Counted from the stretch's first letter, positions 53,501 to 62,081 are shown. The stretch: 64,000 bases of DNA from Flagellimonas hadalis (GCF_007785775.2 NZ_VNIK02000007.1:62001-126000), one strand, 5' to 3'. Numbers and translations: made by a program. Notes: generated by a model from the sequence alone, not told the origin.

Positions 53501-56120
53501 CAACGGATACCTCATAAGTAAAAAAAGGGGTTGTGTTTTCGAGGGCATGTTCCAGCAAGGTATAGCCGTAGGTAGTCCGTCCACTTTTCGGAGTAACGGC
53601 AAATTCCCGGGCTACTTTGGTATTCATCCCGGTGGTGACCTTAAAGGCATCCAGTGAAGGGAAATAGTTGATGTCCGTATGTTGCTCGAAAAGTTCCGCT
53701 GCAAAGCGTTCGTAATAGCTTACGGGAATCCAGCGTTCGCCCAGGTTAAAATCCAATAATTCGAAAGGGATGCGTTCGGGTTGTACTTTTTCCAAAGCGT
53801 TTAGGCTTCGCTGTGCTTGTGGGGTATCATTTTCGGTATCCGTTTGTTGTTTTGCCTGTCGTAATTTTTCCACGACATTACCGCTCAGGAACTGATCTGC
53901 GGTTTCCCAGTCATTGCTTATCGGGTTCAGGTAAATATGTTCGCCCAAACGGGCAATGGTTTCCGGTTCTTCCAATCCCATGGCTGCACCAATAAACCCA
54001 ATATTCACCTTTCCGGTATCGTTCAGGCTATGTGCCAGGGCTTCAATCGGGTCATCGGTGACAAAACGTTTTGTAGATGCCTGGCCAGTACCGGTCAGCA
54101 TATCGGACTTGACAAAATGTTCACCTTCCCTGCGTTCCAAAGAGGATAACATGGTCAAACCGAAAGCGGTATCTTCCAGTATTCGTCTGCGGTTACCTTG
54201 GCTGTTTAACTGCCCATATTGGGAAATGAACCGGTCATAACGCTGGTTCAACTCACCCCGTTCAGTTTGGGGAACAGAAGTTCCTGTGCTTTCTTTTTCG
54301 GAGATTTCCAGGTACTGATCCCGAATGCTGGTATACTGTTCATAGAAGCGTTTGTCGGTTTGCATCCCCAGGGGTTGGAAGACCGCATTTTTAAAATCAC
54401 CATCGATTTCGGAAAGTGTACCCACTTGTCCCTGATAAACGATCAGTGTACCTTCTTTATGAAAGGCTTGTATATCGGTAAAGGGACGTGCTGCCTGCCC
54501 GTTTAATTGAAATATCCCTTCTAAGGTTTGGTCGCCTTCGTAGGTAAATGTATGGCCAAACCCTTGCAATTCCCCGGACAGGTTTTGCAGTTCATGCCCC
54601 AATAAGCGGGCATCCATCCAGTTGGCAGAGAAATGATCGATCTGCTTGACGTTGGAATATAGTTTATACAGGTAGCGATTGGATTTTTGTTGTTTGGCTG
54701 CCAAAAGCACAATACTCTCGTGCATAGGTTCATCGGTAGTACGAATGGTACTGATCATCCGTGCACTTTCTTTTCGAACGACGGTTGCATCCAAAGGATT
54801 GATATAGGCTATTGCCCGGTTGATTTGTTCTGCTGGAGCGGTATCAAAAAGCCCTAACTGTACTGAAACGGTTTCTGATTTATTTTCGGGCATCGGAAGA
54901 TAGGTGAGCTTCCTGCCACCAAATTCCTGTTTTTCTTTTGGCAGAGATTGACTTTGGAAATAACGCTCCCGATTCAAACGGGTAGTAAAACCTTCGGTAA
55001 TCGTCTGTCCAAGTTTTTCACGAATTTCATTGAGGTCGCCTTGTTGCCATACGGTTTCATGTGCCTGTCCATATTGATTTTTACCCGGTTGGAGAATATT
55101 GCCCGTAATAATGTCCCGATGCTGTTGGATATAACTATTGCTAGGGTAGGTTCCATATTCATTCTCTAATGGTACGGTAGTAATTAGTAGGGCTTCTTCT
55201 TCGGATAGGGTCTCTTTTGTTGCATTCTTTTGAACAATCAGTAGATGATTGGGAGCTTCGGTATTGCCGGTATCCTTCATCAGGTTATCGGGCATAACGG
55301 AAAGGCTTATAAAATCCGCTTTACCGAACAGGTATTCCCTCGCTTTTTGATTGGATGGGCTGTTTAAAAAGGCATCTGTGGTAATGTAAGCCATAAGACC
55401 ACCATCAGCCAGTTTGTCCAGTCCTTTGACAAAAAAGTAATTGTGTATTTTTCCGGATAGTGCTTTATCGGGATACGCCTCATCATATACCGAAAAATTA
55501 CCGAACGGAATATTGCTGACGATAAGGTCATAGCTGTAATTTTCGGTAACCGGAGTTTTTTCAAAACCGGTGATATGGGTTTCTACCGGAACAGAAAGCG
55601 TACCGTTGATAGCAGAGAGTACCAACCCGGAAAGGGTATCTTTCTCTACAGCAGTGATTTGTTCCAATTCAGGAAAAGCCCTTACCGCTTCACTGATAAA
55701 AACACCGGAACCTGCCGAAGGTTCGTACAATCGTTTGGGTTGCAGGTTTTGAGCTTTCAGAACAGTATATAAAGTTTCGGGAACTACCTGCGGGGTATAA
55801 AAGGCGGTCAGCACACTATTGCGCAAAGAAGAAATGATTTCCCGATATTGAGTTTCACTATAATTCTCTTTTAGCAGCTCATGAAGTTCCATAATCCCTG
55901 CACGGTGTTTCAGGTCTTCTTTGGTAGCCCCATTGGCTGACCATTCTTCCTTTGTGGCATAAGGGTATAGGATAGCCTTGATCCCTCCAAAACCTGAGAA
56001 TTTTTTCAGGTTCGAGACTTCATCAGAATTTAGTTCCTTTCCGTCTTGATGGCTCAGGGCGATCCGAATCGCCCTGATATTATCCTGTAGTTTTTCTGAA
56101 ATATTGTAAGCCATATCCAC
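50592..56120 (-). CDS. Giant methyltransferase-helicase fusion protein
   Basis: A 1842-residue protein. Residues about 100-280 are an N6-adenine-type methyltransferase fold with YEPSAGSG (132-139) and a changed catalytic motif, NIPF (203-206), in place of NPPY/F. Residues about 960-1500 are an SNF2-type helicase: EVGLGKTLTM, VDESHKFKNL (DESH in place of DEAH), LSGTPISNS and QRNGRGARQGN. A coiled C-terminus follows. Proteins of this form occur in mobile elements and probably protect or remodel transferred DNA; no experimental role is known to me. The ATG is at 56120 or two codons later. Confidence 0.85.
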   Translation of the reverse strand: MDMAYNISEKLQDNIRAIRIALSHQDGKELNSDEVSNLKKFSGFGGIKAILYPYATKEEWSANGATKEDLKHRAGIMELHELLKENYSETQYREIISSLRNSVLTAFYTPQVVPETLYTVLKAQNLQPKRLYEPSAGSGVFISEAVRAFPELEQITAVEKDTLSGLVLSAINGTLSVPVETHITGFEKTPVTENYSYDLIVSNIPFGNFSVYDEAYPDKALSGKIHNYFFVKGLDKLADGGLMAYITTDAFLNSPSNQKAREYLFGKADFISLSVMPDNLMKDTGNTEAPNHLLIVQKNATKETLSEEEALLITTVPLENEYGTYPSNSYIQQHRDIITGNILQPGKNQYGQAHETVWQQGDLNEIREKLGQTITEGFTTRLNRERYFQSQSLPKEKQEFGGRKLTYLPMPENKSETVSVQLGLFDTAPAEQINRAIAYINPLDATVVRKESARMISTIRTTDEPMHESIVLLAAKQQKSNRYLYKLYSNVKQIDHFSANWMDARLLGHELQNLSGELQGFGHTFTYEGDQTLEGIFQLNGQAARPFTDIQAFHKEGTLIVYQGQVGTLSEIDGDFKNAVFQPLGMQTDKRFYEQYTSIRDQYLEISEKESTGTSVPQTERGELNQRYDRFISQYGQLNSQGNRRRILEDTAFGLTMLSSLERREGEHFVKSDMLTGTGQASTKRFVTDDPIEALAHSLNDTGKVNIGFIGAAMGLEEPETIARLGEHIYLNPISNDWETADQFLSGNVVEKLRQAKQQTDTENDTPQAQRSLNALEKVQPERIPFELLDFNLGERWIPVSYYERFAAELFEQHTDINYFPSLDAFKVTTGMNTKVAREFAVTPKSGRTTYGYTLLEHALENTTPFFTYEVSVGDGKSIRVPDNEAIQLAHQKIDQIRNGFIDWLKELPDTDKKHIENLYNDTFNCYVLREFDGSHLNFPGLDKKALGIEDLYSSQKNAAWRIIQNRGALIDHEVGLGKTLTMIVSAQEMKRLGIVQKPMILALKANVNQIAETYRKAYPHARILSPGQNDFTPAKRLRLFHEIKNNNWDCIILTHDQFGKIPQSPEMQQQIFQTELDHIQRDLNTVRELGGAISKKMLKGLEIRKNNLEGKLKTVLKDIEEKKDTGINFKEMGVDHLFVDESHKFKNLTFTTRHNRVAGLGNMAGSQKALNMLFAVRTLQERFNSDLCVTFLSGTPISNSLTEMYLLFKYLRPKEMERQRIENFDGWAAVFARKTTDFEFSVTNEIIAKERFRHFIKVPELALFYNEITDYKTARHINLDKPELRETLVNIPPTPEQSVFIKNLMQFAKTGNGELIGRGRLTPEEDKGRMLIATNYAKKMAADMRLVDDWKYGDHPDNKVNTAARKIVEIYHHTQPHKGTQIVFSDIGTPKPDQFNIYDTLKEKLVRDFHIPATEVTFIHDWTDRKKPELFRKMNRGEIRILLGSTEKAGTGLNVQERVVAMHHLDIPWKPSELEQRNGRGARQGNRIAKEHYGNQVQNFVYAVEQSLDNYKFNLLKNKQTFISQMKNSELNVRTIDEGAVDEKSGMNFSEYIAILSGDTSLLEKSKLEKKVAVMESLKHSHLRELTRHKNQLEKLQNDHASTKKTLGKLSADAAVYKDRLQMTKEGTKANPIQLNGTASRDSEAIGKHIIQLYQNWKPPTGQHEEKIGNLYGFRLYIRRQQEAYEENGLFKYRYSNSFYAQRESEGIKYTYNNGLPNTDNPKLAARHFLNAIDRVEHLKERYERNLSDLKTELPKIEKLTTKPFTKESELRELKTELANLERQIAIKIQENQLKQHQPNEPDEEQTPVIKLGEHQTNGHTAKESIVTASASERPRSRMRL

Positions 56121-56199
56121 ACATTTATCATTCTCACAATTTCTTTATGGCTGTAAAGCCGTCACTTTCTCCTGATGACCGGCCTTTTCGTATCGGTAG

Positions 56200-56628
56200 T
56201 TAACTCAGATACTCGTGTACCTGTCCGATGACAGTGTATCGTAGCTGCCTGTCCTCTTCATTTGCTGCATTGAATCCGTATCCGTCAAAAATGTCCTTGC
56301 AGTAAGCAATCAGGTTGACGACTTCATAGGTGAGCGTCCCGCTTTCCCGTAACCGCTCATAGTCGGCAGTAAATTCTTCTTCCAGTATTGAAAGGAGGTA
56401 GTGGTAACGGGAAGGTTTAAGTTCTTCAGTCATCTGCTCCAGGCATAATTCTTCCACAACATAAACGGGTCGGTTTTCAGAAAGTAATTGTTCCGCCAAA
56501 GGCATAATGTCCTTTACTTTTGAATCCAGATAGTTGGTCACCGAATAGTCTTCCTGCAAATTGAACATCAGTTCGGGATTGTTGTGGACGATAAACGTCC
56601 ACAACTTTTCTTTTAATTGTGTCTGCAT
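56200..56628 (-). CDS. DUF1896 element protein
   Basis: A 142-residue helical protein with the DUF1896 start (LKEKLWTFIVHNNPELMFNL then QEDYSVTNYLDSKV). Such genes sit beside transfer and helicase genes in Bacteroidota elements. It starts 12 bases after traE and 79 bases before the giant fusion. Function is unknown. Confidence 0.85.
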   Translation of the reverse strand: MQTQLKEKLWTFIVHNNPELMFNLQEDYSVTNYLDSKVKDIMPLAEQLLSENRPVYVVEELCLEQMTEELKPSRYHYLLSILEEEFTADYERLRESGTLTYEVVNLIAYCKDIFDGYGFNAANEEDRQLRYTVIGQVHEYLS

Positions 56629-56640
56629 ACTTCAGGAATT

Positions 56641-56979
56641 TTAGATACCGAAGAACGACTGAATGACGGTAGCCACGACCACCAGGAAAATACAACTGCC
56701 AAACCAGGCGGCCGCTACCTTTCCCGTGTCCTGATCGCCGTTGTTCCATTTTTGATAGACCTTTACGGCGCCGATTAAGCCGAGGATTGCTCCAACGGCA
56801 TACATCAGATTGGTGCCTGCAGCAAAGTAGCTGCGTACTTTGGTGTTGGCTTCATTGATCCCCTCGATACCATCCTGTGCATAGGCACTGTATTGAATGG
56901 CTAATAATGCCATAGCGGCACAAATGGTGATCACCTTTTTTCGGTTAAACTTTGTTGTTTTCTTGCTGCACATTTTCAT
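56641..56979 (-). CDS. traE: TraE (DUF4134), pilin-like
   Basis: A 112-residue protein with a long leader (cut near SAYAQ) and two membrane helices, the DUF4134 form that is thought to be VirB2-like pilin. Phrases such as AAGTNLMYAVGAILGLIGAV and AAWFGSCIFLVVVATVIQSF are typical. The ATG (56979) overlaps the stop of an upstream short frame (ATGA). It is the first of the recognised tra genes. Confidence 0.9.
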   Translation of the reverse strand: MKMCSKKTTKFNRKKVITICAAMALLAIQYSAYAQDGIEGINEANTKVRSYFAAGTNLMYAVGAILGLIGAVKVYQKWNNGDQDTGKVAAAWFGSCIFLVVVATVIQSFFGI

Positions 56980-57121
56980 AACTCACATGTATTAAAGTTT
57001 AAAATCAAAAGCTTTTTTTGAAATAAAAAGCGGAACGGTTTCGCCGCCACATGCCCATCCATTCTGTCACACATCGCCTTACGCCCGGGGTTGGGCAGGG
57101 AAACACGTTCCGCCGGGATTG
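56976..57121 (-). promoter_or_regulatory. Leader region of traE with inverted repeat and overlapping short frames
   Basis: Between the 57122 gene and traE, an 8-base inverted repeat (gcggaacg at 57030-57037, cgttccgc at 57106-57113) encloses about 68 bases. Two short minus-strand frames with ATGs at 57062 and 57058 run through it; the first (28 codons) ends exactly in the traE start (stop and ATG overlap), so it could couple translation. The second (17 codons, MGMWRRNRSAFYFKKSF) ends at 57005. It looks like a structured or leader-peptide region; none is proven. Confidence 0.4.
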
Positions 57122-57592
57122 CTACCTTTCCTCACTCCACAACGCATCCACTTCCTCTTCATTAAAGGCACCAATCCCTTGTTTTTCGCACTCCGATACA
57201 ATCAATTCATTGACCGAAGGACGGAGTACGGATGTTTTTATGGAGGGAAATTCTTTAAGGACAAGGCGTAGGTAATGCCTAAATTCTTCCTTGACAAGTT
57301 GTTTGCCGAGCGCATCGGCAATCATGGCTTTTACTTTTTCGATCAAGTGTTCCACTTCTGCGAATTCGTCATCGGTATCTTCATCTGTAGTTACCGAAAT
57401 ATCTTCTGAAGTTTCATTTTGCAAGGGTTCATTTTGCGGATAACCAGATGGCTTTAAGGTACGTTTTCGTTTTCCTGTCAACAGGGCTATGAGGTCACTA
57501 GAAAAATACCGTACCCCAACAAATAGATAATAAATAGCTAGTAGTATGGAGACCGCCAACAGGTAGTCTGTCCATGAAATCTGGGTAAACAT
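57122..57592 (-). CDS. Single-span membrane protein at the head of the transfer operon
   Basis: A 156-residue protein with one membrane helix near the N-terminus (YLLAVSILLAIYYLFVGVRY, about 10-29), an acidic linker rich in Asp, Glu and Thr (about 60-80), and a charged C-terminal helix domain. I do not recognise a family name, but similar proteins precede traE in related elements. It is the first gene after the likely promoter at 57666-57696. Confidence 0.75.
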   Translation of the reverse strand: MFTQISWTDYLLAVSILLAIYYLFVGVRYFSSDLIALLTGKRKRTLKPSGYPQNEPLQNETSEDISVTTDEDTDDEFAEVEHLIEKVKAMIADALGKQLVKEEFRHYLRLVLKEFPSIKTSVLRPSVNELIVSECEKQGIGAFNEEEVDALWSEER

Positions 57593-57665
57593 ACGCCTCT
57601 CATTTTATCGTTTCACAATTCAACTCGGCATTTCAATGTCGGGTCGTTTACATTAATCTCGATAG

Positions 57666-57696
57666 CAAAGAAACGAATGCAGGCAGGGTGCTACAA
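57666..57696 (-). promoter_or_regulatory. Candidate promoter of the transfer operon
   Basis: On the minus strand, TTG (57696-57694), a 20-base spacer, then TTTCTTTG (57673-57666), one mismatch from TAnnTTTG. It lies 73 bases before the first operon ATG. Confidence 0.5.
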
Positions 57697-57778
57697 GTCC
57701 AACTTTTGGCTGTAACCTTTTTGTAACCATTGGAACCTTAGTGGAATAGATGTCTTTCGTGAAGAGATTATTCAAAAA

Positions 57779-57809
57779 AAAAGAGAACATTCTTAAAAAG
57801 TTCTCTTTT
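57779..57809 (-). terminator. Hairpin terminator after the lipoprotein gene
   Basis: A 10-bp stem (aaaagagaac with gttctctttt) with an 11-base loop; on the minus strand it is followed by a run of T. It separates the cargo from the transfer operon. Confidence 0.75.
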
Positions 57810-57835
57810 GTAACTATGATATGGAAAAATGATTT

Positions 57836-58366
57836 TTATGGCTTTATCAATTTCCATTTGCCATCTGTGAAACGTAGTGTAGCGGAGCGATCAATCGGTT
57901 TGGAAAAATCACGTTTCATCAAGACAGAAAATGGGGTGATATTGGTACAGGTTACTGTATAAGTCACCGGGATAGATGTTTTTCCATTGGATTTAGACCT
58001 ATTTCCGAGTTTGATGTTATCTATGGTTTCTTCTGCAATCTTTACTTTTTGAATGTCGAGCTTCCTTTCCTTTGCTGTAGGTTTAATCAGATACGGTTGG
58101 GCTGCTTCGGTAAAAGAGATTAACGGTGAACCGATATCTTTTAATTTTTGTGTTTTCTGAATGGTAACCATTCCTTTCTCATCAAGCTTTAAATCCAGCA
58201 ACTTTTTAGCATGAGCAGGATCACTACAAAAGATTTCATAATCAATAGTACGTGGAAAGTTTAGATCATCATTGATTCTTTTTAAGACAGTCTCCTTATC
58301 AGGTTTTTGATTTGTTTGACATCCAATCACAGGGATGATAATGAATATGAGAAATAGTTTTTTCAT
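57836..58366 (-). CDS. Predicted lipoprotein of cargo region
   Basis: A 176-residue protein with a lipobox (IPVIGCQTN, cysteine at 16). The mature part begins with Lys/Glu/Asp-rich helix and has a beta-type region (IPVTYTVTCTNITPFSVLM) with a short basic end. No family recognised. It lies 12 bases downstream of the 402-residue gene and is followed by a terminator, so the two may be co-transcribed. Confidence 0.7.
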   Translation of the reverse strand: MKKLFLIFIIIPVIGCQTNQKPDKETVLKRINDDLNFPRTIDYEIFCSDPAHAKKLLDLKLDEKGMVTIQKTQKLKDIGSPLISFTEAAQPYLIKPTAKERKLDIQKVKIAEETIDNIKLGNRSKSNGKTSIPVTYTVTCTNITPFSVLMKRDFSKPIDRSATLRFTDGKWKLIKP

Positions 58367-58378
58367 AGTATAGTGGTT

Positions 58379-59587
58379 TTAATATTCTTTGATTTTTTTA
58401 ATAATTCGTTCCAGGGTTTCAATGGCTATTTGTTTGTCTCGTTCTTCTGCTACATACGATTTGCTACGCATGCCATCGTAGGACAGGTCTTCTTTATAAG
58501 GGGTTGATAAATGGGGGACTATAGTTTTAAATACCTGGCTCATTGACTTTGCAACCAATATTCGTAGCTCATCGGAAGCACGAAGGATAAGCCCTATCTG
58601 GTCAGTAGAAAGCATACAAAGTACTTTCTGCTTCTCCTTTGCGGTTGATTGCTTTTCTACTGGGTTTTCCTTTTTACTTTGCAGCGGGACAACTGATAGA
58701 TGTAATTTCTTTTCTAGGTAAAGAATCTCTTGTGTAAACCAATTTCCCAAAATTGTTTCCAGATCATGATAGTTAGGGTTCAGTACTAAACCTGGCTTGC
58801 GATGTAATTGGTTGAAAGCTTTGTAATAGTATAGCAATCTATCCATTTTCTCAATAGAATTATCACAGCTATTAATACATTGAGAAATACGTTCAGTAAG
58901 TAAATTAATGTAGCCTTTACTGTTGAAATTTAAAAAGATTAGTAGCTCATCAATAGGAGAAAAAGCTTTATTATTTACTGAATTCCAATCTATTTCTTCC
59001 AACCCCCGTACCAGATCTTTTTTGTAAAAAATATCTCTAAAAGCTATTTTATATCTCAAGTTGGTGTCTGTAAAACGATATAATCTCTTTAATACAATAT
59101 CCATAACAGGATTTGTAATTCTTTTATGTTTTGATTTTAATCTATCCAATTTCTTCCTGAGCTCTTTACGTGTTACCGAAAGATAGGTTTCTGGGACCTC
59201 TTCTTCAGGGCTTAGATAATTGGCAAAGTGGGTTTCTATGAAAGAAAGAAGTTCGTCAATATTTACAAGTAAGCTCTTATAGGTATTCTTTAAAATTAAT
59301 TTCCTTGGGATTGCCGCTTTTTGATTTTCTAGAGTTTGATTTAATAATATGATAAAGGAAGAGTGGTATTGTTTGATAAGCAGTTTTATTTCATTTTCCT
59401 TGTTTGTGGAAAAGACCTGGCTTTTTATGAGTAGTTGTAAACGAAGATTTTCTTCAGAAATTCGAAGGATAATATTATTTAACTGCACATCGGTAATTGC
59501 CCCTATATCTGTTTTGGAGGGGTTGAGCGTGACTGTAATAAGTAGATCGAGCCATTCAAGTGGATATGATTTGTTTGCATTTTTCAA
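58379..59587 (-). CDS. Large helical protein of unknown function
   Basis: A 402-residue, Leu/Lys-rich, helical protein with no membrane helix, signal or enzyme motif that I can see. It opens MKNANKSYPLEWLDLLITVT and its C-terminal part holds STDQIGLILRASDELRILVA. I recall proteins with this start in Bacteroidota elements, always called hypothetical. The base composition is clearly AT-rich compared with the tra genes, which suggests separate entry. Confidence 0.6.
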   Translation of the reverse strand: MKNANKSYPLEWLDLLITVTLNPSKTDIGAITDVQLNNIILRISEENLRLQLLIKSQVFSTNKENEIKLLIKQYHSSFIILLNQTLENQKAAIPRKLILKNTYKSLLVNIDELLSFIETHFANYLSPEEEVPETYLSVTRKELRKKLDRLKSKHKRITNPVMDIVLKRLYRFTDTNLRYKIAFRDIFYKKDLVRGLEEIDWNSVNNKAFSPIDELLIFLNFNSKGYINLLTERISQCINSCDNSIEKMDRLLYYYKAFNQLHRKPGLVLNPNYHDLETILGNWFTQEILYLEKKLHLSVVPLQSKKENPVEKQSTAKEKQKVLCMLSTDQIGLILRASDELRILVAKSMSQVFKTIVPHLSTPYKEDLSYDGMRSKSYVAEERDKQIAIETLERIIKKIKEY

Positions 59588-59666
59588 GATAATTCATTTG
59601 CGGACTCTATTCTTACAGTTAATTATATATTCTTCCTTTTTATAATATTCAGGTTGTTTTATAGGA

Positions 59667-60005
59667 TTATAAATTGATTCTATCCATAGGATTGCCAGGA
59701 AATGATATCACTAAAAAACGTAGGTATTCTGAGTGTCTATTACAAATTTTATGAGATTGTTTTTTTTCAATTTTAATCCCTTCATTTTGTTTTACAACAA
59801 TTTCTTTTTTGTTGAGTAGAAATGTTGCAACGCCTTCAAGAATATAAAAGAATTGCGCAGTTTCATTATGATAATGTGTTTGTTCTTCCGTATTTAGTGG
59901 CATTTTTTCTTCTTTGATGATGACTTGGTCTGATTGTATTAATGTCCAGGCATCACAATGATTTCCCCATCTGTAGTGAGGGGTATTCTCTGTATTTGTA
60001 GTCAT
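59667..60005 (-). CDS. Cupin-domain protein
   Basis: A 112-residue single cupin. The metal-binding motif is EEQTHYHNETAQFFYILEG (H, H and E), with a later KQSHKICN that could give the third histidine. It is the last gene of the eight-gene cargo operon (12 bases after the DUF1572 gene). Substrate is unknown; cupins of this size act as small-molecule isomerases, dioxygenases or binding proteins. Confidence 0.8.
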   Translation of the reverse strand: MTTNTENTPHYRWGNHCDAWTLIQSDQVIIKEEKMPLNTEEQTHYHNETAQFFYILEGVATFLLNKKEIVVKQNEGIKIEKKQSHKICNRHSEYLRFLVISFPGNPMDRINL

Positions 60006-60017
60006 AATTTTTTGAGG

Positions 60018-60569
60018 TTATAAGTCATCTGTATAATGTCTTTTGCTTTTCTCCTGTGAAAATTTTCGATTGTTGTAATTTCCTGATTTATTTCTGGCTA
60101 TGGATAATGTATTCCACGCTTCGTTTTTCAGCATTTTGGCAATGAAAACCATCTGACCAATATGATATGGGTAGTGAGCTAATTGTCTATTAATGGCCTC
60201 TACTACGGTATGGCCATCATTTCGTATATAAATAATTTTTTCCAAGTCTTTTTCTGATAATTGTTCAAGCGTAGTTAAGAGACATTCCCATCCTTTATTC
60301 CAATAGTTCATCATTTCTGTTTTGTTCAAAAATGAATTCGTAAATTCAGAATCCCTATTACGCCAGTCCTTTTCTCCGTCTGTGGTTAGAAAATCGGTAA
60401 ATCTTGATAACATATTTCCAGCAATATGATTTGTTAGAATGGCTATGCTATTGCTTTCTTCATTGTATTGCCAAAACAATTGTTCTTCAGTTAGTTGTTC
60501 CATCGCTTTTTCTCCTAACATTTTATAATAGAGAAACTGTTTTTTAATACTTTCCAAGTAACTATTCAT
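60018..60569 (-). CDS. DUF1572 / DinB-fold protein
   Basis: A 183-residue four-helix protein. A metal triad is visible as H48 (NHIAGN), H132 and H136 (LAHYPYHIGQM), typical of DinB-fold proteins and DUF1572. Many DinB-fold enzymes are thiol transferases or resistance enzymes, but the substrate here is unknown. It overlaps the hydrolase gene upstream by 8 bases and is one of two DinB-fold genes in the operon. Confidence 0.82.
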   Translation of the reverse strand: MNSYLESIKKQFLYYKMLGEKAMEQLTEEQLFWQYNEESNSIAILTNHIAGNMLSRFTDFLTTDGEKDWRNRDSEFTNSFLNKTEMMNYWNKGWECLLTTLEQLSEKDLEKIIYIRNDGHTVVEAINRQLAHYPYHIGQMVFIAKMLKNEAWNTLSIARNKSGNYNNRKFSQEKSKRHYTDDL

Positions 60570-61212
60570 CTCTTTTGGTTTTGATTATATTTTTTAATTC
60601 TTTAACGGAGCAAATACCTACACCTATCCCTTTCAATTCATCGATACCTTTAGGGTAAATTCTGGAAATAGCCTCAGGAACAATACTAATATGGTAATCT
60701 CTTTCACTAGCTTCATATATGGTAGTTCTGGGGCAATTGGGGAAATTGCAGCCTGCAATCAACAACGAATTGATTTGATGACTGGTAAGCCAATCATCTA
60801 ATTGTGTGCTATAGAAAGCTCCCCAGCGAGGTTTATAGACTATAAAATCATAAGGGGCTATTGGTATAATCTGACCGTTTAGCAGCGATATATCTGAATA
60901 ATTTTCTGCATTTTCGGGTAATAATTCCGTAATTATCTTAGCTCCATTACTACCCGGGGAAACGATTTTTTTACCATCTTGAAACAAGCTCTTTCTGCAT
61001 AGCTCAGCATTACTGCCATCCTCTTTATAAAGTCTAATGACGTGGATGACCGGAAGTTGGCAGTTACGAAATACAGATGCCAGTTTGGCAATATTTTCCG
61101 TAACGTCTTCGGTTCCCTGTATATATGATGCACCATCTTTTTTTGCAAAATCCTTTTGCATGTCAATGATGATCAAGGCACTCCTATTCCAATTCATTTT
61201 TGTGTATTCCAT
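60562..61212 (-). CDS. Isochorismatase-fold cysteine hydrolase
   Basis: A 216-residue hydrolase with the catalytic triad D17 (IIIDMQKDF), K127 (VYKPRWGAFY) and C160 (NFPNCPRTT). This matches the isochorismatase/nicotinamidase fold, which cleaves amides, ureas and similar bonds. The substrate cannot be named. It lies 4 bases from the NTF2-like gene and overlaps the DUF1572 gene. Confidence 0.87.
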   Translation of the reverse strand: MEYTKMNWNRSALIIIDMQKDFAKKDGASYIQGTEDVTENIAKLASVFRNCQLPVIHVIRLYKEDGSNAELCRKSLFQDGKKIVSPGSNGAKIITELLPENAENYSDISLLNGQIIPIAPYDFIVYKPRWGAFYSTQLDDWLTSHQINSLLIAGCNFPNCPRTTIYEASERDYHISIVPEAISRIYPKGIDELKGIGVGICSVKELKNIIKTKRDE

Positions 61213-61216
61213 TTTC

Positions 61217-61564
61217 TTACTGGATTTTATAATGTGCTCTTACTTTACTTACTTTTCCTTCATTATTCAATTCCATATATTCTGCCGAAAAGGAGTTATT
61301 TACACTTCGGTAAAACAAAACGATTGAGTGAGATCCTTTGAGTTCGTGATATAATTCAAAGTGCAGGTCGGGGTATTTTTTCAGGGCTTTTGAAAAATAA
61401 TCCTTTAAATCACTTTTATTGGAAATTTTACCTTCTGCGTTTATTCCCATTTGCTGGATAATAGGAGATACAAAATCAATTTTTTCGCTGTAATGCTCCA
61501 TTATTTTATTCAAATCGTGACTGTTCCACGCCATGAGCCACTCCTGTGCAAAATCTGTATTCAT
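61217..61564 (-). CDS. NTF2/SnoaL-fold protein
   Basis: A 115-residue protein of the nuclear transport factor 2 fold (AWNSHDLNKIMEHYSEKIDF, then DYFSKALKKYPDLHFELY and the final SAEYMELNNEGKVSK). Members are polyketide cyclases, isomerases or binding proteins. It sits 6 bases after the DinB-fold gene upstream. Confidence 0.82.
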   Translation of the reverse strand: MNTDFAQEWLMAWNSHDLNKIMEHYSEKIDFVSPIIQQMGINAEGKISNKSDLKDYFSKALKKYPDLHFELYHELKGSHSIVLFYRSVNNSFSAEYMELNNEGKVSKVRAHYKIQ

Positions 61565-61570
61565 ATCCGT

Positions 61571-62074
61571 TTATTTTAATCGACTGTTTTGAATAATTTC
61601 TTCTGAACTCAATCCAAACATTGGCGGTGTCTTTACATCCAACAGGTTCAGATAAATATAAAGCTGTGCTCTGTGATGAATTTCGTGTTCGGTCATTGCA
61701 CGAAGCCACTTCCATACCGTAATAGGTGTATTGGCGGGTGTCAGGCATTTTCGTTGCAAGTCATCATTGCTAAGCTTTTTTAAAATGGCGAATGTTTCCT
61801 CGTGTTTCTCATTAAAATACCCGATTATCTCATTGTATCCATCTGCTAATTCTTTACCACAACCGCTATAGCTACATGGCTTTCCTAAAATGGTTTCGGC
61901 AAACATATATCTTTCTATTGCTGCAATATGACGTATTTGGTCGGCTATGGTAAACTTTCCGGGTCTATACGCCCAATCCATGTATTCTGGTTGAATAACA
62001 GCTATCAATCGGTTCGTCCGTTCCCTGATTTTTCCATAATAGTCCAGAAAGGTGTTGATATTGGTTATTTCCAT
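61571..62074 (-). CDS. DinB-fold metal protein
   Basis: A 167-residue DinB-fold protein with metal-binding H49 (IRHIAAIERYM), H130 and H134 (TEHEIHHRAQLYIYL), a typical triad. A second DinB-fold gene lies three genes on. DinB-fold enzymes can move small thiols to toxins. It lies 7 bases after the hotdog gene. Confidence 0.87.
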   Translation of the reverse strand: MEITNINTFLDYYGKIRERTNRLIAVIQPEYMDWAYRPGKFTIADQIRHIAAIERYMFAETILGKPCSYSGCGKELADGYNEIIGYFNEKHEETFAILKKLSNDDLQRKCLTPANTPITVWKWLRAMTEHEIHHRAQLYIYLNLLDVKTPPMFGLSSEEIIQNSRLK

Positions 62075-62081
62075 AATTAGT

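Noticed and set aside
57750..57962. 70-codon plus-strand frame over the terminator and lipoprotein end
   Set aside because: It crosses a hairpin terminator and has no ribosome site or known pattern.
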